From an uncultured Eubacteriales bacterium (lineage in GTDB: Bacteria > Bacillota > Clostridia > Oscillospirales > Ruminococcaceae), in assembly GCA_902493155.1 (NCBI GenBank), contig CABUOE010000048.1:1-13579 (forward strand): a stretch of 13,579 bases of DNA, read 5' to 3'. The notes beneath the pieces are model-generated. The model made no database searches. It saw nothing but the letters and a program-made list of their open reading frames with translations, and had not been told where the DNA came from. This document shows positions 6,607-13,579 of this stretch, piece after piece (position 1 is the stretch's first letter; each line of letters begins with the position of its first letter). The translations under genes and the position numbers were made by a program.

Positions 6607-6649
6607 ATTGATGCCGCCTTGTTTTGGCACCTTGCCTTACAAAGCGTTT

Positions 6650-8734
6650 TTACACCCGATACAGCAAATCAGTATAGGTGGGAATCGGCCACGCGTCGGA
6701 GGAAACCAGCCGCTCCGCCCGGTCGACAGCGGTTCTCAGCTCGGCCATCACCCGGCGGATGGAATCCCGGTGAAACCAGGCGTTTTCCACGTAGTCCTCG
6801 ATCTGGTCGCACTGGTCCAGTTCCACGTCCAGTTCACAGCAGAGGTCGTCCACCTCGGTAATAAGTGTAGACAGCTCCCGTACAAATTCCTCGATGTTGG
6901 CGTTATACACCTGCATTTTGGCGAGTTTTTCGTAAGACTCCGCCATCTTGCCGGCAAACTCCACCATATGGGGAAGAATTTCTCTGCGGCACATCTGGGC
7001 CATGGTGTGGCCCTCGATGGAAATCACCTTGCAGTAGTTTTCCAGCATAATTTCGTACCGGGACAAGCACTCCGCCTCGTTCATCACGTGATGCCGCTCC
7101 ATCAGCGCGATGTTTTTTGGCTCCACCATCGCCCCGATGGCATCCACGGTATTGGAAAGGTTCGGAAGGCCCCTCTTTTCAGCCTCCACCACCCAGTCGT
7201 CGGTGGAGTTGTTGCCGTTAAAGATGACTTTCCCGTGGGTTTTGATAGCGTCTCTAACGATTTTCTGGATTTCCCCGTCAAAATCGGCGCAGTTTTCCAG
7301 CCGGTTTGCAATTTCCATCAGACTGTCCGCCACGATGGTGTTGAGCACATAGTTGGCGATGGAAATAGACGCCGAAGAGCCCACCATCCGGAATTCAAAC
7401 TTGTTTCCGGTAAAGGCAAAGGGGGATGTGCGGTTGCGGTCACTGTCGTCTTTGGGAAGCTTCGGCAGCGTCGCTACACCTGTCTCCAGCACGCAGGAAG
7501 GCGTCTGGTCGGGGTTTGCCCCGTCGGCGATGTTTTCCAGAACGTGAGTGAGCTGTTCTCCCAAAAAGATGGAGATAATGGTAGGAGGCGCTTCATGCCC
7601 CCCTAAGCGGAAATCGTTTCCGGTGTTGGCGGCGGACATCCGCAGCAGATCGGCGTACTTGTCCACTCCGATGATGACAGCGGACAAAAACACCAAAAAT
7701 TGGAGATTCTCGTAAGGAGTTTTGCCAGGGTCTAAGAGGTTCTGCCCGTCGTTTGTGGACAACGACCAGTTGTTGTGCTTGCCGGAGCCGTTGACCCCGT
7801 CAAAGGGCTTTTCGTGAAGCAGGCAGGCGAGACCGTTTTTCTTGGCGACCTCCCGCATGACTTCCATGGTAAGCTGATTGTGGTCGCAGGCCACGTTTAC
7901 CGACTCAAAAACCGGCGCTAGTTCGTGCTGCGCGGGAGCCGCCTCGTTGTGCTCGGTTTTGGAGGTGACGCCCAGCTCCCACAGCGCTTCGTCTAGCTGC
8001 TTCATAAAGGACGCCACCCGCAGGCGGATGCGCCCGCAGTAGTGGTCCTCCATCTCCTGACCTTTCGGAGGCTTCGCCCCCAAAAGGGTGCGGCCGCAGA
8101 GTTTTAAGTCCAGCCGTTGTTCGTATTTCTCCCGGTCGATGAGGAAATACTCCTGCTCAGCGCCCACAGTAGGCGTGACATGAGTGGCCGTTTTGTTGCC
8201 AAAGGCCTTGAGCACCCGAAGCGCCTGCTTATTGAGGGCTTCCATGGAACGGAGCAGCGGGGTTTTGGTGTCCAGCGCCTCGCCGGTATAAGAGTAAAAC
8301 GCCGTCGGAATGTAAAGGGTATTGTCCCGCACAAAGGCAGGAGAGGTGCAGTCCCAAGAAGTGTAACCCCTTGCCTCGAAGGTGTTCCGAAGGCCGCCGT
8401 TGGGGAAAGAAGAGGCGTCCGGTTCCCCTACAATCAGTTCCTTGCCGGAAAATTCGAGAATTACCTTGCCGTCCTTCTGGGGAGAAATAAAGCTGTCGTG
8501 CTTTCCGGCGGTAAAGCTCGTCATGGGCTGGAACCAGTGGGTAAAATGGGTCGCCCCCAGTTCCACCGCCCAGTCCTTCATGGCTGTCGCCACTACATCC
8601 GCCACTTCCGGCTCCAGAGGGAGCCCCAGGTCAATGGAACGTCTCAGGGATTTGTAGGTATTCTTCGAGAGTTTCTCGCACATGACCGCGTCGTTAAAGA
8701 CTTTGCAGCCAAAATTCGAAAAATCAAAGCTCAT
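6650..8734 (-). CDS. glnN: Glutamine synthetase type III
   Basis: This 694-aa enzyme makes glutamine from glutamate, ammonia and ATP in the cytoplasm. It has the length and motifs of GSIII (dodecameric, unlike the roughly 450-aa GSI). These are the N-terminal GSIII segment with THWFQPMTSFTAGKHDSF (64-81), the metal/glutamate site GAEQEYFLID (191-200), HNEAAPAQHELAPVFE (262-277), the ATP/glutamate region EKPFDGVNGSGKHNNWSLST (308-327), and NRTSPFAFTGNKFEFRMVGS (434-453). The C-terminal third, predicted helical, is also GSIII-specific. The start has GGAGGAAAGAT immediately upstream. The gene is last in an apparent asnA-acetyltransferase-glnN transcript, 48 bp after the acetyltransferase. I see no PII gene or GlnR-type site nearby. 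Confidence 0.97.
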   Translation of the reverse strand: MSFDFSNFGCKVFNDAVMCEKLSKNTYKSLRRSIDLGLPLEPEVADVVATAMKDWAVELGATHFTHWFQPMTSFTAGKHDSFISPQKDGKVILEFSGKELIVGEPDASSFPNGGLRNTFEARGYTSWDCTSPAFVRDNTLYIPTAFYSYTGEALDTKTPLLRSMEALNKQALRVLKAFGNKTATHVTPTVGAEQEYFLIDREKYEQRLDLKLCGRTLLGAKPPKGQEMEDHYCGRIRLRVASFMKQLDEALWELGVTSKTEHNEAAPAQHELAPVFESVNVACDHNQLTMEVMREVAKKNGLACLLHEKPFDGVNGSGKHNNWSLSTNDGQNLLDPGKTPYENLQFLVFLSAVIIGVDKYADLLRMSAANTGNDFRLGGHEAPPTIISIFLGEQLTHVLENIADGANPDQTPSCVLETGVATLPKLPKDDSDRNRTSPFAFTGNKFEFRMVGSSASISIANYVLNTIVADSLMEIANRLENCADFDGEIQKIVRDAIKTHGKVIFNGNNSTDDWVVEAEKRGLPNLSNTVDAIGAMVEPKNIALMERHHVMNEAECLSRYEIMLENYCKVISIEGHTMAQMCRREILPHMVEFAGKMAESYEKLAKMQVYNANIEEFVRELSTLITEVDDLCCELDVELDQCDQIEDYVENAWFHRDSIRRVMAELRTAVDRAERLVSSDAWPIPTYTDLLYRV

Positions 8735-8782
8735 ATCTTTCCTCCATTTTCATTTATCGGAGTCCCCGCCTTCAGCAGGGCT

Positions 8783-9346
8783 TTATTTTTTTATCGGGAT
8801 TTCCTTGAGCACTCGGGCCGGATTGCCGCCTACAACCGTATTGGGCGCCACGTCTTTTGTCACCACCGCGCCCGACGCGATGACCGCGTTGTCCCCGATT
8901 GTGACGCCGGGATTGATGGTGGCGTTTCCCCCGATCCAGACGTTATCACCGATCACGACAGGTTTTCCAAGCTCCCTGCCGCTATTTCGTTCATCTGGGT
9001 CCAGCGGATGAGTCGCCGTAAAAATATGTACTGACGGAGCCAGCATACAGTTTTTACCAATGCGCACCTCACATACGTCCAAAATCACGCAGTTAAAGTT
9101 GGCGAAAAAATTCTCCCCCACGTGAATGTTGCAGCCGTAGTCGCAGCGAAAGTCCGACTCCACCCAGATTTTCTCCCCGGTGGAACCGAAAAGCTCTTTC
9201 AAGAGAGAGGCCCGTTTTTCCTCGTCGGATTCCGGGGTGTTGTTCAGTTCCCGGCAGAGGGCCCTGGCTTTCGCCCGCAATGCTGAAAGTTCCGGGTCAA
9301 GGGGGCGGTATAGCTCCCCTTGAAGCATCTTTTCCCGCTCAGTCAT
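8783..9346 (-). CDS. Maltose/galactoside-type O-acetyltransferase
   Basis: This 187-aa left-handed beta-helix acetyltransferase moves acetyl from acetyl-CoA to a sugar hydroxyl. An N-terminal Mac-type segment (MTEREKMLQGELYRPLDPEL) is followed by hexapeptide repeats from about residue 70 to 175 (VRIGKNCMLAPSVHIF, VIGDNVWIGGNATINPG, TIGDNAVIASGAVVTKDV). The catalytic His is probably His113 in FTATHPLDP. The end GGNPARVLKEI is typical of the family. The start ATG 9346 has GAGGAG six bases upstream, and this site overlaps the asnA stop; the gap is 10 bp, so the genes are likely co-transcribed. Maa and LacA-type enzymes cannot be told apart by sequence, and the natural acceptor is unknown. The link to nitrogen assimilation is unclear. 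Confidence 0.92.
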   Translation of the reverse strand: MTEREKMLQGELYRPLDPELSALRAKARALCRELNNTPESDEEKRASLLKELFGSTGEKIWVESDFRCDYGCNIHVGENFFANFNCVILDVCEVRIGKNCMLAPSVHIFTATHPLDPDERNSGRELGKPVVIGDNVWIGGNATINPGVTIGDNAVIASGAVVTKDVAPNTVVGGNPARVLKEIPIKK

Positions 9347-9356
9347 ATGATTCTCC

Positions 9357-10370
9357 TCAAAGCAATATAATCTCGTGCTTTGCACATTCGTCGATCATTT
9401 CCTGGTCCCAGATGGAAGCCTGCACCTCGCCGATATGTGCTTTGTGGAGCAGCACCATACAAAGGCGGGACTGGCCGATGCCGCCGCCCATGGTCAGAGG
9501 CAGTTCTCCGTTTAGAAGCATTCTGTGAAACTCCAAATTTTTCCGGTCCTCGCAGCCCGCTTCTTTGAGCTGGCGCTTCAAAGCCTCCACGTCCACCCGG
9601 ATTCCCATAGAGGAAAGCTCAATGGCCCGGTCGAGCACCGGATACCAAACGAGCAGGTCGCCGTTTAACTCCCAGTCGTCGTAGTCGGGGGCACGGCCGT
9701 CGTGTCGTTCCCCGTTTGACAGTTTTTTGCCGATCTGGGTGATAAAGACGGTGCCGTATTCTTTACAGACAGCGTTTTCCCGCTCTTTCGGGGAAAGGCC
9801 GGGGTATTTTTGAAGCAATTCCTCTGAGGTGATAAAAGTGACTGTTTCTTCGATAAAACTCTTCATCTGCGGAAAATATTTATGTAGCTTGTTTTCAGTA
9901 ATTTTTAGCGTCTGGACGATCTGCTTTACCGTCCGCTGCAAAGTTTTAAAATTTCTCGTCTCCGGTGTGATGATTTTCTCCCAGTCCCACTGGTCCACAT
10001 AGACCGAATGGAGGTTGTCGAGTTCTTCATCCCGGCGGATGGCGTTCATATCGGTGTAAAGGCCCGCTCCCGGCTCAAAGCCGTAGCGCTTTAACGCCAG
10101 ACGTTTCCACTTGGCCAGGGAGTGAACAATCTCCACATCCTCGCCGATATCGGAAATATCAAAAGCCACCGGCCGCTCCACACCGTTTAAGTTGTCGTTG
10201 AGCCCGCTCTTACCAGTGACGAACAAGGGCGCAGAAACCCGCGTCAAATTCAGGTGATTGGAAAGTTCCCTTTCAAAAGTGTCCTTTACCAGCTTAATGG
10301 CAATCTCCGTCTGCATAATATTCAGCTCTGGAGAGTAGTGTTTCGGAAATATCAGATTTTTTGCGGCCAT
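9357..10370 (-). CDS. asnA: Aspartate--ammonia ligase (asparagine synthetase A)
   Basis: This 337-aa enzyme makes asparagine from aspartate, ammonia and ATP (AMP + PPi released). It has the class II synthetase-like fold and normal length (E. coli AsnA 330 aa). The start region is MAAKNLIFPKHYSPELNIMQTE, with GKSGLNDNLNG (53-63), FEPGAGLYTDMNAIRRDEEL, HSVYVDQWDWE, YDDWELNGDLLVWYPVLDRA and the C-terminal GGGIGQSRLCM (from 295). GAGGAG lies about 9 bases before the ATG. It is the first gene of the apparent asnA-acetyltransferase-glnN unit. It uses free ammonia, unlike glutamine-dependent AsnB, which fits the adjacent glutamine synthetase. The leader is too short for a T-box, though some Firmicute asnA genes have one. 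Confidence 0.97.
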   Translation of the reverse strand: MAAKNLIFPKHYSPELNIMQTEIAIKLVKDTFERELSNHLNLTRVSAPLFVTGKSGLNDNLNGVERPVAFDISDIGEDVEIVHSLAKWKRLALKRYGFEPGAGLYTDMNAIRRDEELDNLHSVYVDQWDWEKIITPETRNFKTLQRTVKQIVQTLKITENKLHKYFPQMKSFIEETVTFITSEELLQKYPGLSPKERENAVCKEYGTVFITQIGKKLSNGERHDGRAPDYDDWELNGDLLVWYPVLDRAIELSSMGIRVDVEALKRQLKEAGCEDRKNLEFHRMLLNGELPLTMGGGIGQSRLCMVLLHKAHIGEVQASIWDQEMIDECAKHEIILL

Positions 10371-10424
10371 AGGGATCTCTCCTCTCGGTAATTGGCGGTT
10401 TTACGCCTGTTTTCATATTTATTA

Positions 10425-10453
10425 ATCATACCATGAAATCCCCGCTTTGGCAA
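10425..10453 (-). promoter_or_regulatory. Sigma-A-type promoter of asnA
   Basis: On the minus strand: -35 TTGCCA (10453-10448), a 17-bp spacer and -10 TATGAT (10430-10425). The start would be near 10418, leaving a leader of about 48 nt that holds the GAGGAG site and a small GGCG...CGCC hairpin. No long leader or riboswitch fits in this space. Confidence 0.75.
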
Positions 10454-10476
10454 GGTTTGCCATCTTTTCCGAATAC

Positions 10477-10503
10477 AAAAAACAGAGAGGCTTCCCTCTC
10501 CGT
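10477..10503 (-). terminator. Terminator of the peptidase/PLP-lyase unit
   Basis: On the minus strand ACGGAGAGG (10503-10495) pairs with CCTCTCTGT (10490-10482; one G-U) around a four-base loop, followed by a run of T. It lies 18 bp after the PLP-lyase stop and just upstream of the asnA promoter, so it separates the two units. Confidence 0.9.
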
Positions 10504-10521
10504 TTTTAGTAGATTTTGCTA

Positions 10522-11787
10522 TTATTGGAGTATCAAGCCCTTTTCGAGCATGGACTGGGCCGCCAACAGCACCCCAATTTTTCCGGTGTTGTAGGTAAGC
10601 CCGCCCTGCAGCCAGACAGCATAGGGTTCCCTCAGCGGGCCGTCCGCCGACAACTCGATAGAAGCGCCCATGGTAAACGCCCCCGCCGCCATGATGACCT
10701 CGGAATCGTAGCCGGGCATTGCCCAGGGTTCCGGCGTCACATAGGCGTCGATGGGAGAGCCTTTCTGAATGCCCTGACAGAAAGCGATCATTTTCTCCGC
10801 ATCCCCTAAAGCTACCGCCGCAATGATGTCAGTGCGGTACTCATCATATTGAGGGTAAACCTGAAATCCCAGCTCCTGAAGCAGCGCAGATGCAAAACAG
10901 GACACCTTGACGGCGTTCGCCACCACTGACGGAGCGTAAAACAGCCCCATGTAGAGGCTCCGGTTCTGGTTGAGGCTGCATCCCGCCTCCCGGCCGATTC
11001 CAGGCGAGGTGAGGCGGTAAGAGCATTGCTCTACAAGATCGGCCCGCCCCGCGATGTACCCACCGGTCTCAGCGATGCCGCCGCCGGCATTTTTGATGAG
11101 GGAGCCGACGATGAGGTCAGCCCCTACGTCGGTGGGCTCCAACTTTTCCACAAATTCACCGTAACAGTTGTCAACAAATACGATGGTGTCGGGGCTTACT
11201 TCCTTGATAGCCCTCACCATCTCCCCGATTTTCTCCACAGTCAGAGAAGGCCGGAAAGAATACCCACGGGAACGCTGGATATGGGCCAGCTTCGCCCCTT
11301 TCACCGCCTCTTTGATAGCGGGAATGTCCGGTTCGCCGGATTCCAGCAAATCCACCTGCTTATAGTGAATACCGTAATCCTTGAGGGAGCCGTTCCCCTC
11401 CCCCCGGATACCGATAACTTCTTCCAGTGTGTCGTAGGGGCTGCCGGTGACCGCCACCATGGTGTCGCCCGTCCTCAGCACGCCAAATAGCGCCACTGTC
11501 AGGGCATGGGTGCCGGAAACGAAGGTGTGACGCACCAACGCGTCCTCCGCCCCCATTGCCTGAGCAAAAACCTTGTCGAGGGCGTCCCTTCCCATGTCGT
11601 CGTAGCCGTAGCCGGTGGTTCCTACCAAATGGGCGGCGGAAATCCGGTTGTCGGCGAAAGCCTTTAACACTTTCGCCTCATTGTAAGCCGCCATGTCGTC
11701 GATCCGTGCAAAGGCCTCTTTGCAAAGTTCCTCGCTCTTCTGAGCCAATTTTTCAATTCTTGGGTCTATCTGAAAAAATTCCGTCAT
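10522..11787 (-). CDS. PLP-dependent lyase, methionine gamma-lyase/aluminium-resistance family (PF06838)
   Basis: This 421-aa fold-type I PLP enzyme has the usual length for the family. The probable PLP-binding lysine is Lys232 in VGSLIKNAGGGIAETGG. VFVDNCYGEFVE upstream fits the Asp that holds the pyridine nitrogen, and FVSGTHALTVALFG fits the cofactor phosphate region. The C-terminal motif is PWAMPGYDSEVIMAAGAFTMGASIELSADGP. The start ATG 11787 (MTEFFQIDPRIEKLAQ) is family-typical but has only a weak GAGAAG-like site. A frame extending to 11871 overlaps the preceding gene and has no family similarity. It follows the M42 gene by 25 bp, so it is probably co-transcribed. Related proteins are named either methionine gamma-lyase family or aluminium-resistance protein. 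The true substrate is unproven; C-S bond cleavage is the family-level inference. Confidence 0.9.
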   Translation of the reverse strand: MTEFFQIDPRIEKLAQKSEELCKEAFARIDDMAAYNEAKVLKAFADNRISAAHLVGTTGYGYDDMGRDALDKVFAQAMGAEDALVRHTFVSGTHALTVALFGVLRTGDTMVAVTGSPYDTLEEVIGIRGEGNGSLKDYGIHYKQVDLLESGEPDIPAIKEAVKGAKLAHIQRSRGYSFRPSLTVEKIGEMVRAIKEVSPDTIVFVDNCYGEFVEKLEPTDVGADLIVGSLIKNAGGGIAETGGYIAGRADLVEQCSYRLTSPGIGREAGCSLNQNRSLYMGLFYAPSVVANAVKVSCFASALLQELGFQVYPQYDEYRTDIIAAVALGDAEKMIAFCQGIQKGSPIDAYVTPEPWAMPGYDSEVIMAAGAFTMGASIELSADGPLREPYAVWLQGGLTYNTGKIGVLLAAQSMLEKGLILQ

Positions 11788-11812
11788 TTTTCTTCTCTTT
11801 TCTGTCCTGATT

Positions 11813-12832
11813 TTATTTGCCGATCTCCAGCAAAAGCTCCCAGCAAAGCCCCTTGACCGCCTCGGCGTCACTTTTTTTCACTACGCAGTAAGGCGAGTGG
11901 ATATACCGGCAGGGGGCAGAAATGGCGATGGCCTTGATCCCGCCGCGGGATTTGTGGATGGCGCCCGCGTCGTTTCCGCCCGCCACTTTGGTTTTCGTCT
12001 GGACCGGAATTCCCCGTTCCGCTCCCAGCTCGTGGCAGAGCTCGTATAAATCCCGGGGATAGATGGTAGCGCTGTCCATAAATCCGACAACAGCCCCTTT
12101 TCCCAGACGGCAGACCGCCTGCTCCCCTTCCACGCCGGGGAGATCCGCCGCCGTAGTCGCTTCCAGCACCACCGCCACGTCCGGCGCGATGGTATAAGCG
12201 GCAACCGTCGACCCGCGGGTGCCGATTTCCTCCTGGACGCAGAAGGCAAAATGGGTGTCAAAGGGAAGCTCTCTCTGGATAAGGTCGATCAGGATGGCAC
12301 AGCCCAGCCGGTCGTCGATGGCTTTTCCCTTCAAACACCCGTCGCCAAACGTTCCAAAGTCCCCTTTAAAGCAAATCTGTTCCCCAAGCTTTACAAGGCT
12401 TTCCACCTCTTCTTTGCTGGAGCACCCCATGTCTACATAGAGCCTTTCCGAATCGACCACGGTTTGCCGCTCCTCCGCTGACTGGAGATGGATGGGCTTT
12501 GTCCCGATGACGCCGGGAATTTTCTCCGGCCCCACCACAACCTGCCGCCCGATAATCACTCGATCGTCCACACCGCCCACCTTGGCAAAGCTGAGGTTGC
12601 CGTCGGAGGTGTACCCCGTCACGATAAACCCCACTTCGTCCATATGGGCTGCCAGCATAATTTTTTTTCGGGGCGTTTCCCTCCCCTTTTTAAAGGCAAG
12701 GATGTTTCCCAGATTGTCGATTTGATAGTGGCAGTAATCCTTGATTTCGTCAATGATTATCTGGGCGATGGCATCTTCTGCTCCCGCAATGCCGTTTGCA
12801 TTGCAGAGCTTTTCTAAGGTTTTATCAAACAT
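11813..12832 (-). CDS. M42-family metallo-aminopeptidase
   Basis: This 339-aa cytoplasmic dinuclear metal aminopeptidase (FrvX/YsdC/PepA-like) forms tetrahedral assemblies in studied members. Expected ligands are present: His63 and Asp65 in AAHMDEVGF, Asp173 in KAIDDRLG, the base/ligand pair Glu201-Glu202 in CVQEEIGTRG, Glu224 in VVLEATT, and His312 in RYIHSPY. The lid-domain sequence lies between about 70 and 165. The start ATG 12832 is 3 bp after the upstream M42 stop, with AAAGGGGG about 8 bases before it, so the two peptidase genes are tightly coupled. Fine specificity (glutamyl, leucyl, lysyl) cannot be read from the motifs. The protein was once annotated as endoglucanase in some databases, which is unlikely. 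Confidence 0.94.
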   Translation of the reverse strand: MFDKTLEKLCNANGIAGAEDAIAQIIIDEIKDYCHYQIDNLGNILAFKKGRETPRKKIMLAAHMDEVGFIVTGYTSDGNLSFAKVGGVDDRVIIGRQVVVGPEKIPGVIGTKPIHLQSAEERQTVVDSERLYVDMGCSSKEEVESLVKLGEQICFKGDFGTFGDGCLKGKAIDDRLGCAILIDLIQRELPFDTHFAFCVQEEIGTRGSTVAAYTIAPDVAVVLEATTAADLPGVEGEQAVCRLGKGAVVGFMDSATIYPRDLYELCHELGAERGIPVQTKTKVAGGNDAGAIHKSRGGIKAIAISAPCRYIHSPYCVVKKSDAEAVKGLCWELLLEIGK

Positions 12833-12835
12833 CAG

Positions 12836-13579
12836 CTATTTCCCCCTTTCCGACCAGTCGTGGCTGACAAGATAGTCGGCGATGAGCGCGCCCACCGCCT
12901 CCACATCGGATAACTCCACCACTTCGACAGGGGTGTGCATGTACCGCAGCGGCACCGAAACCACTTCAGTCCGCACACCGCCTCGAGTAATCGTCACTTC
13001 GTCAGCGTTGGTACCAGTGGTACGCCCCTGAATCACTTCTATCTGATAAGGATAGCCTTTTTCTTTGGACAAAGCGATCATCTCGTCCGCCATCCTCCGG
13101 TTTAGGGACGGCGCGATGCCGATCATGGGGCCTTTGCCCATTTTTCCGCATTTTTTCTCGTCAGCGTCGGCGGTGTGGGCAAAACTCACGTCCACGACGA
13201 TGGCGGCGTCGGGATTTACTTTATAGGTCGCCACAGCCACTCCGGTTCCCCCCACTTCCTCCTGAGAGGAAAATACCACTGTTAAAGAACAGCTCAATTT
13301 CTTCCCCTTCAAAAGCTCCAGCCCATGAAGAATCGACGCAATACAGGCCCGGTCATCCAACGATTTGGAGCTGACCCGGCCGTTTTTCAGTTCCACAAAT
13401 TCGCCTTTCAGCGTCACACGATCTCCCAGCGAAACGATTGCCTCCAATTGTCCCTTGGAATATCCGGTGTCGATGGAAATATCGTCAATTTTCGGCACCT
13501 TTTTCCGCTCGTCCTCCGCTGTCAGGTGAGGGGGCTTGGAGCCGATGATACCGGTGATTTTCTCCCTGCCGTGAACCAC
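12836..13579 (-). CDS. Second M42-family metallo-aminopeptidase (N-terminus outside window)
   Basis: The C-terminal 247 residues are seen, and the frame stays open to the window edge. The GTG at 13579 is an internal Val, not a start. The AHMDEVG zinc motif would lie outside the window. Visible ligands are Asp in SSKSLDDR, the Glu pair in SSQEEVGGTG, Asp in IVVDVSFAHT (its neighbour has Glu here) and His in RYMHTPVEVV. It is clearly a diverged paralogue of the following gene, only moderately similar, so an old duplication or separate acquisition. TAG at 12838-12836 is 3 bp from the next ATG, implying translational coupling. The promoter of the three-gene unit must be off-window. Confidence 0.93.
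   Translation of the reverse strand: MVHGREKITGIIGSKPPHLTAEDERKKVPKIDDISIDTGYSKGQLEAIVSLGDRVTLKGEFVELKNGRVSSKSLDDRACIASILHGLELLKGKKLSCSLTVVFSSQEEVGGTGVAVATYKVNPDAAIVVDVSFAHTADADEKKCGKMGKGPMIGIAPSLNRRMADEMIALSKEKGYPYQIEVIQGRTTGTNADEVTITRGGVRTEVVSVPLRYMHTPVEVVELSDVEAVGALIADYLVSHDWSERGK

Noticed and set aside
6544..6630. N-terminal extension of the transposase to an ATG at 6630
   Set aside because: The extension is translated terminator hairpin (6572-6606) and has no family similarity; ATG 6543 has a proper ribosome binding site and the usual N-terminus.
6608..7606. 332-codon plus-strand open frame opposite glnN
   Set aside because: Antisense shadow of glutamine synthetase III; no recognisable domain and no convincing start site. 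Long antisense frames are expected from the codon use of the real gene.
8755..8782. Hairpin CCCCGC/GCAGGG followed by T-run between the acetyltransferase and glnN
   Set aside because: The T-run follows only on the plus strand, where the stem has a C-A mismatch and no plus-strand gene ends. On the minus strand no U-run follows, so it is unlikely to terminate the operon.
8117..9034. 305-codon plus-strand open frame spanning glnN and the acetyltransferase
   Set aside because: It runs antisense across two well-supported genes and their gap, with His/Arg-rich composition typical of reverse-strand translation.
13577..13579. GTG as start codon of the first M42 gene
   Set aside because: It is the window edge; the sequence begins in the middle of the M42 fold, so the essential N-terminal metal motif must lie beyond the window.

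Overview
The window looks like chromosomal DNA of a low-to-mid GC anaerobic Firmicute, most likely a gut Clostridia/Oscillospirales-type bacterium. This is inferred from gene content: a eukaryote-like (type 2) isoleucyl-tRNA synthetase under a transcriptional T-box, a type III glutamine synthetase, AsnA, an aluminium-resistance/methionine gamma-lyase-like PLP enzyme, M42 peptidases, a discoidin/Ig surface protein, and strong GGAGG-type ribosome binding sites. Nearly every gene reads leftward (minus strand). The one clear exception is a small XRE regulator.

Layout, left to right. 1-1581 (-): the N-terminal 527 residues of an exported protein with a signal peptide, discoidin-like domain, Ig-like domain, second discoidin-like domain and the start of a third; its C-terminus lies outside the window. 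1582-2000: a very AT-rich gap holding the ileS terminator and a 12-bp inverted repeat. 2001-5159 (-): ileS, preceded by a 300-nt leader with a well-resolved T-box antiterminator/terminator switch and its promoter (5462-5490). 5616-5843 (+): a divergent 75-aa XRE-family regulator. 5844-6543: a small mobile-element patch with a REP-associated-type (IS200-like, HUH) tyrosine transposase gene, three near-identical 24-bp palindromic repeats, one diverged copy, and a decayed mini-element. 6572-10370 (-): asnA, a maltose/galactoside-type O-acetyltransferase and glutamine synthetase III, apparently one transcript starting from a good sigma-A promoter (10425-10453) and ending at a strong hairpin (6572-6606). 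10477-13579 (-): two tandem M42 metallopeptidase genes (the upstream one cut by the window edge) followed by a PF06838 PLP-dependent lyase, ending at a clear terminator.

How the genes work together: asnA and glnN both fix ammonia into amide nitrogen (asparagine, glutamine), so that transcript looks like a nitrogen-assimilation unit carrying an acetyltransferase passenger. The M42/M42/PLP-lyase unit would link peptide breakdown to sulfur amino-acid or related PLP chemistry. ileS is controlled by charging of tRNA-Ile.

The most unusual observation is in the transposase patch. The palindrome scattered around the transposase gene is also part of its coding sequence, at two places and in two orientations, encoding two different peptides. 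The 141-bp palindrome-bounded mini-element just downstream is a decayed, internally deleted copy of exactly the stretch of the transposase gene that lies between those two internal palindromes; both HUH histidines are replaced in it. The rest of the window is ordinary housekeeping and metabolic sequence.
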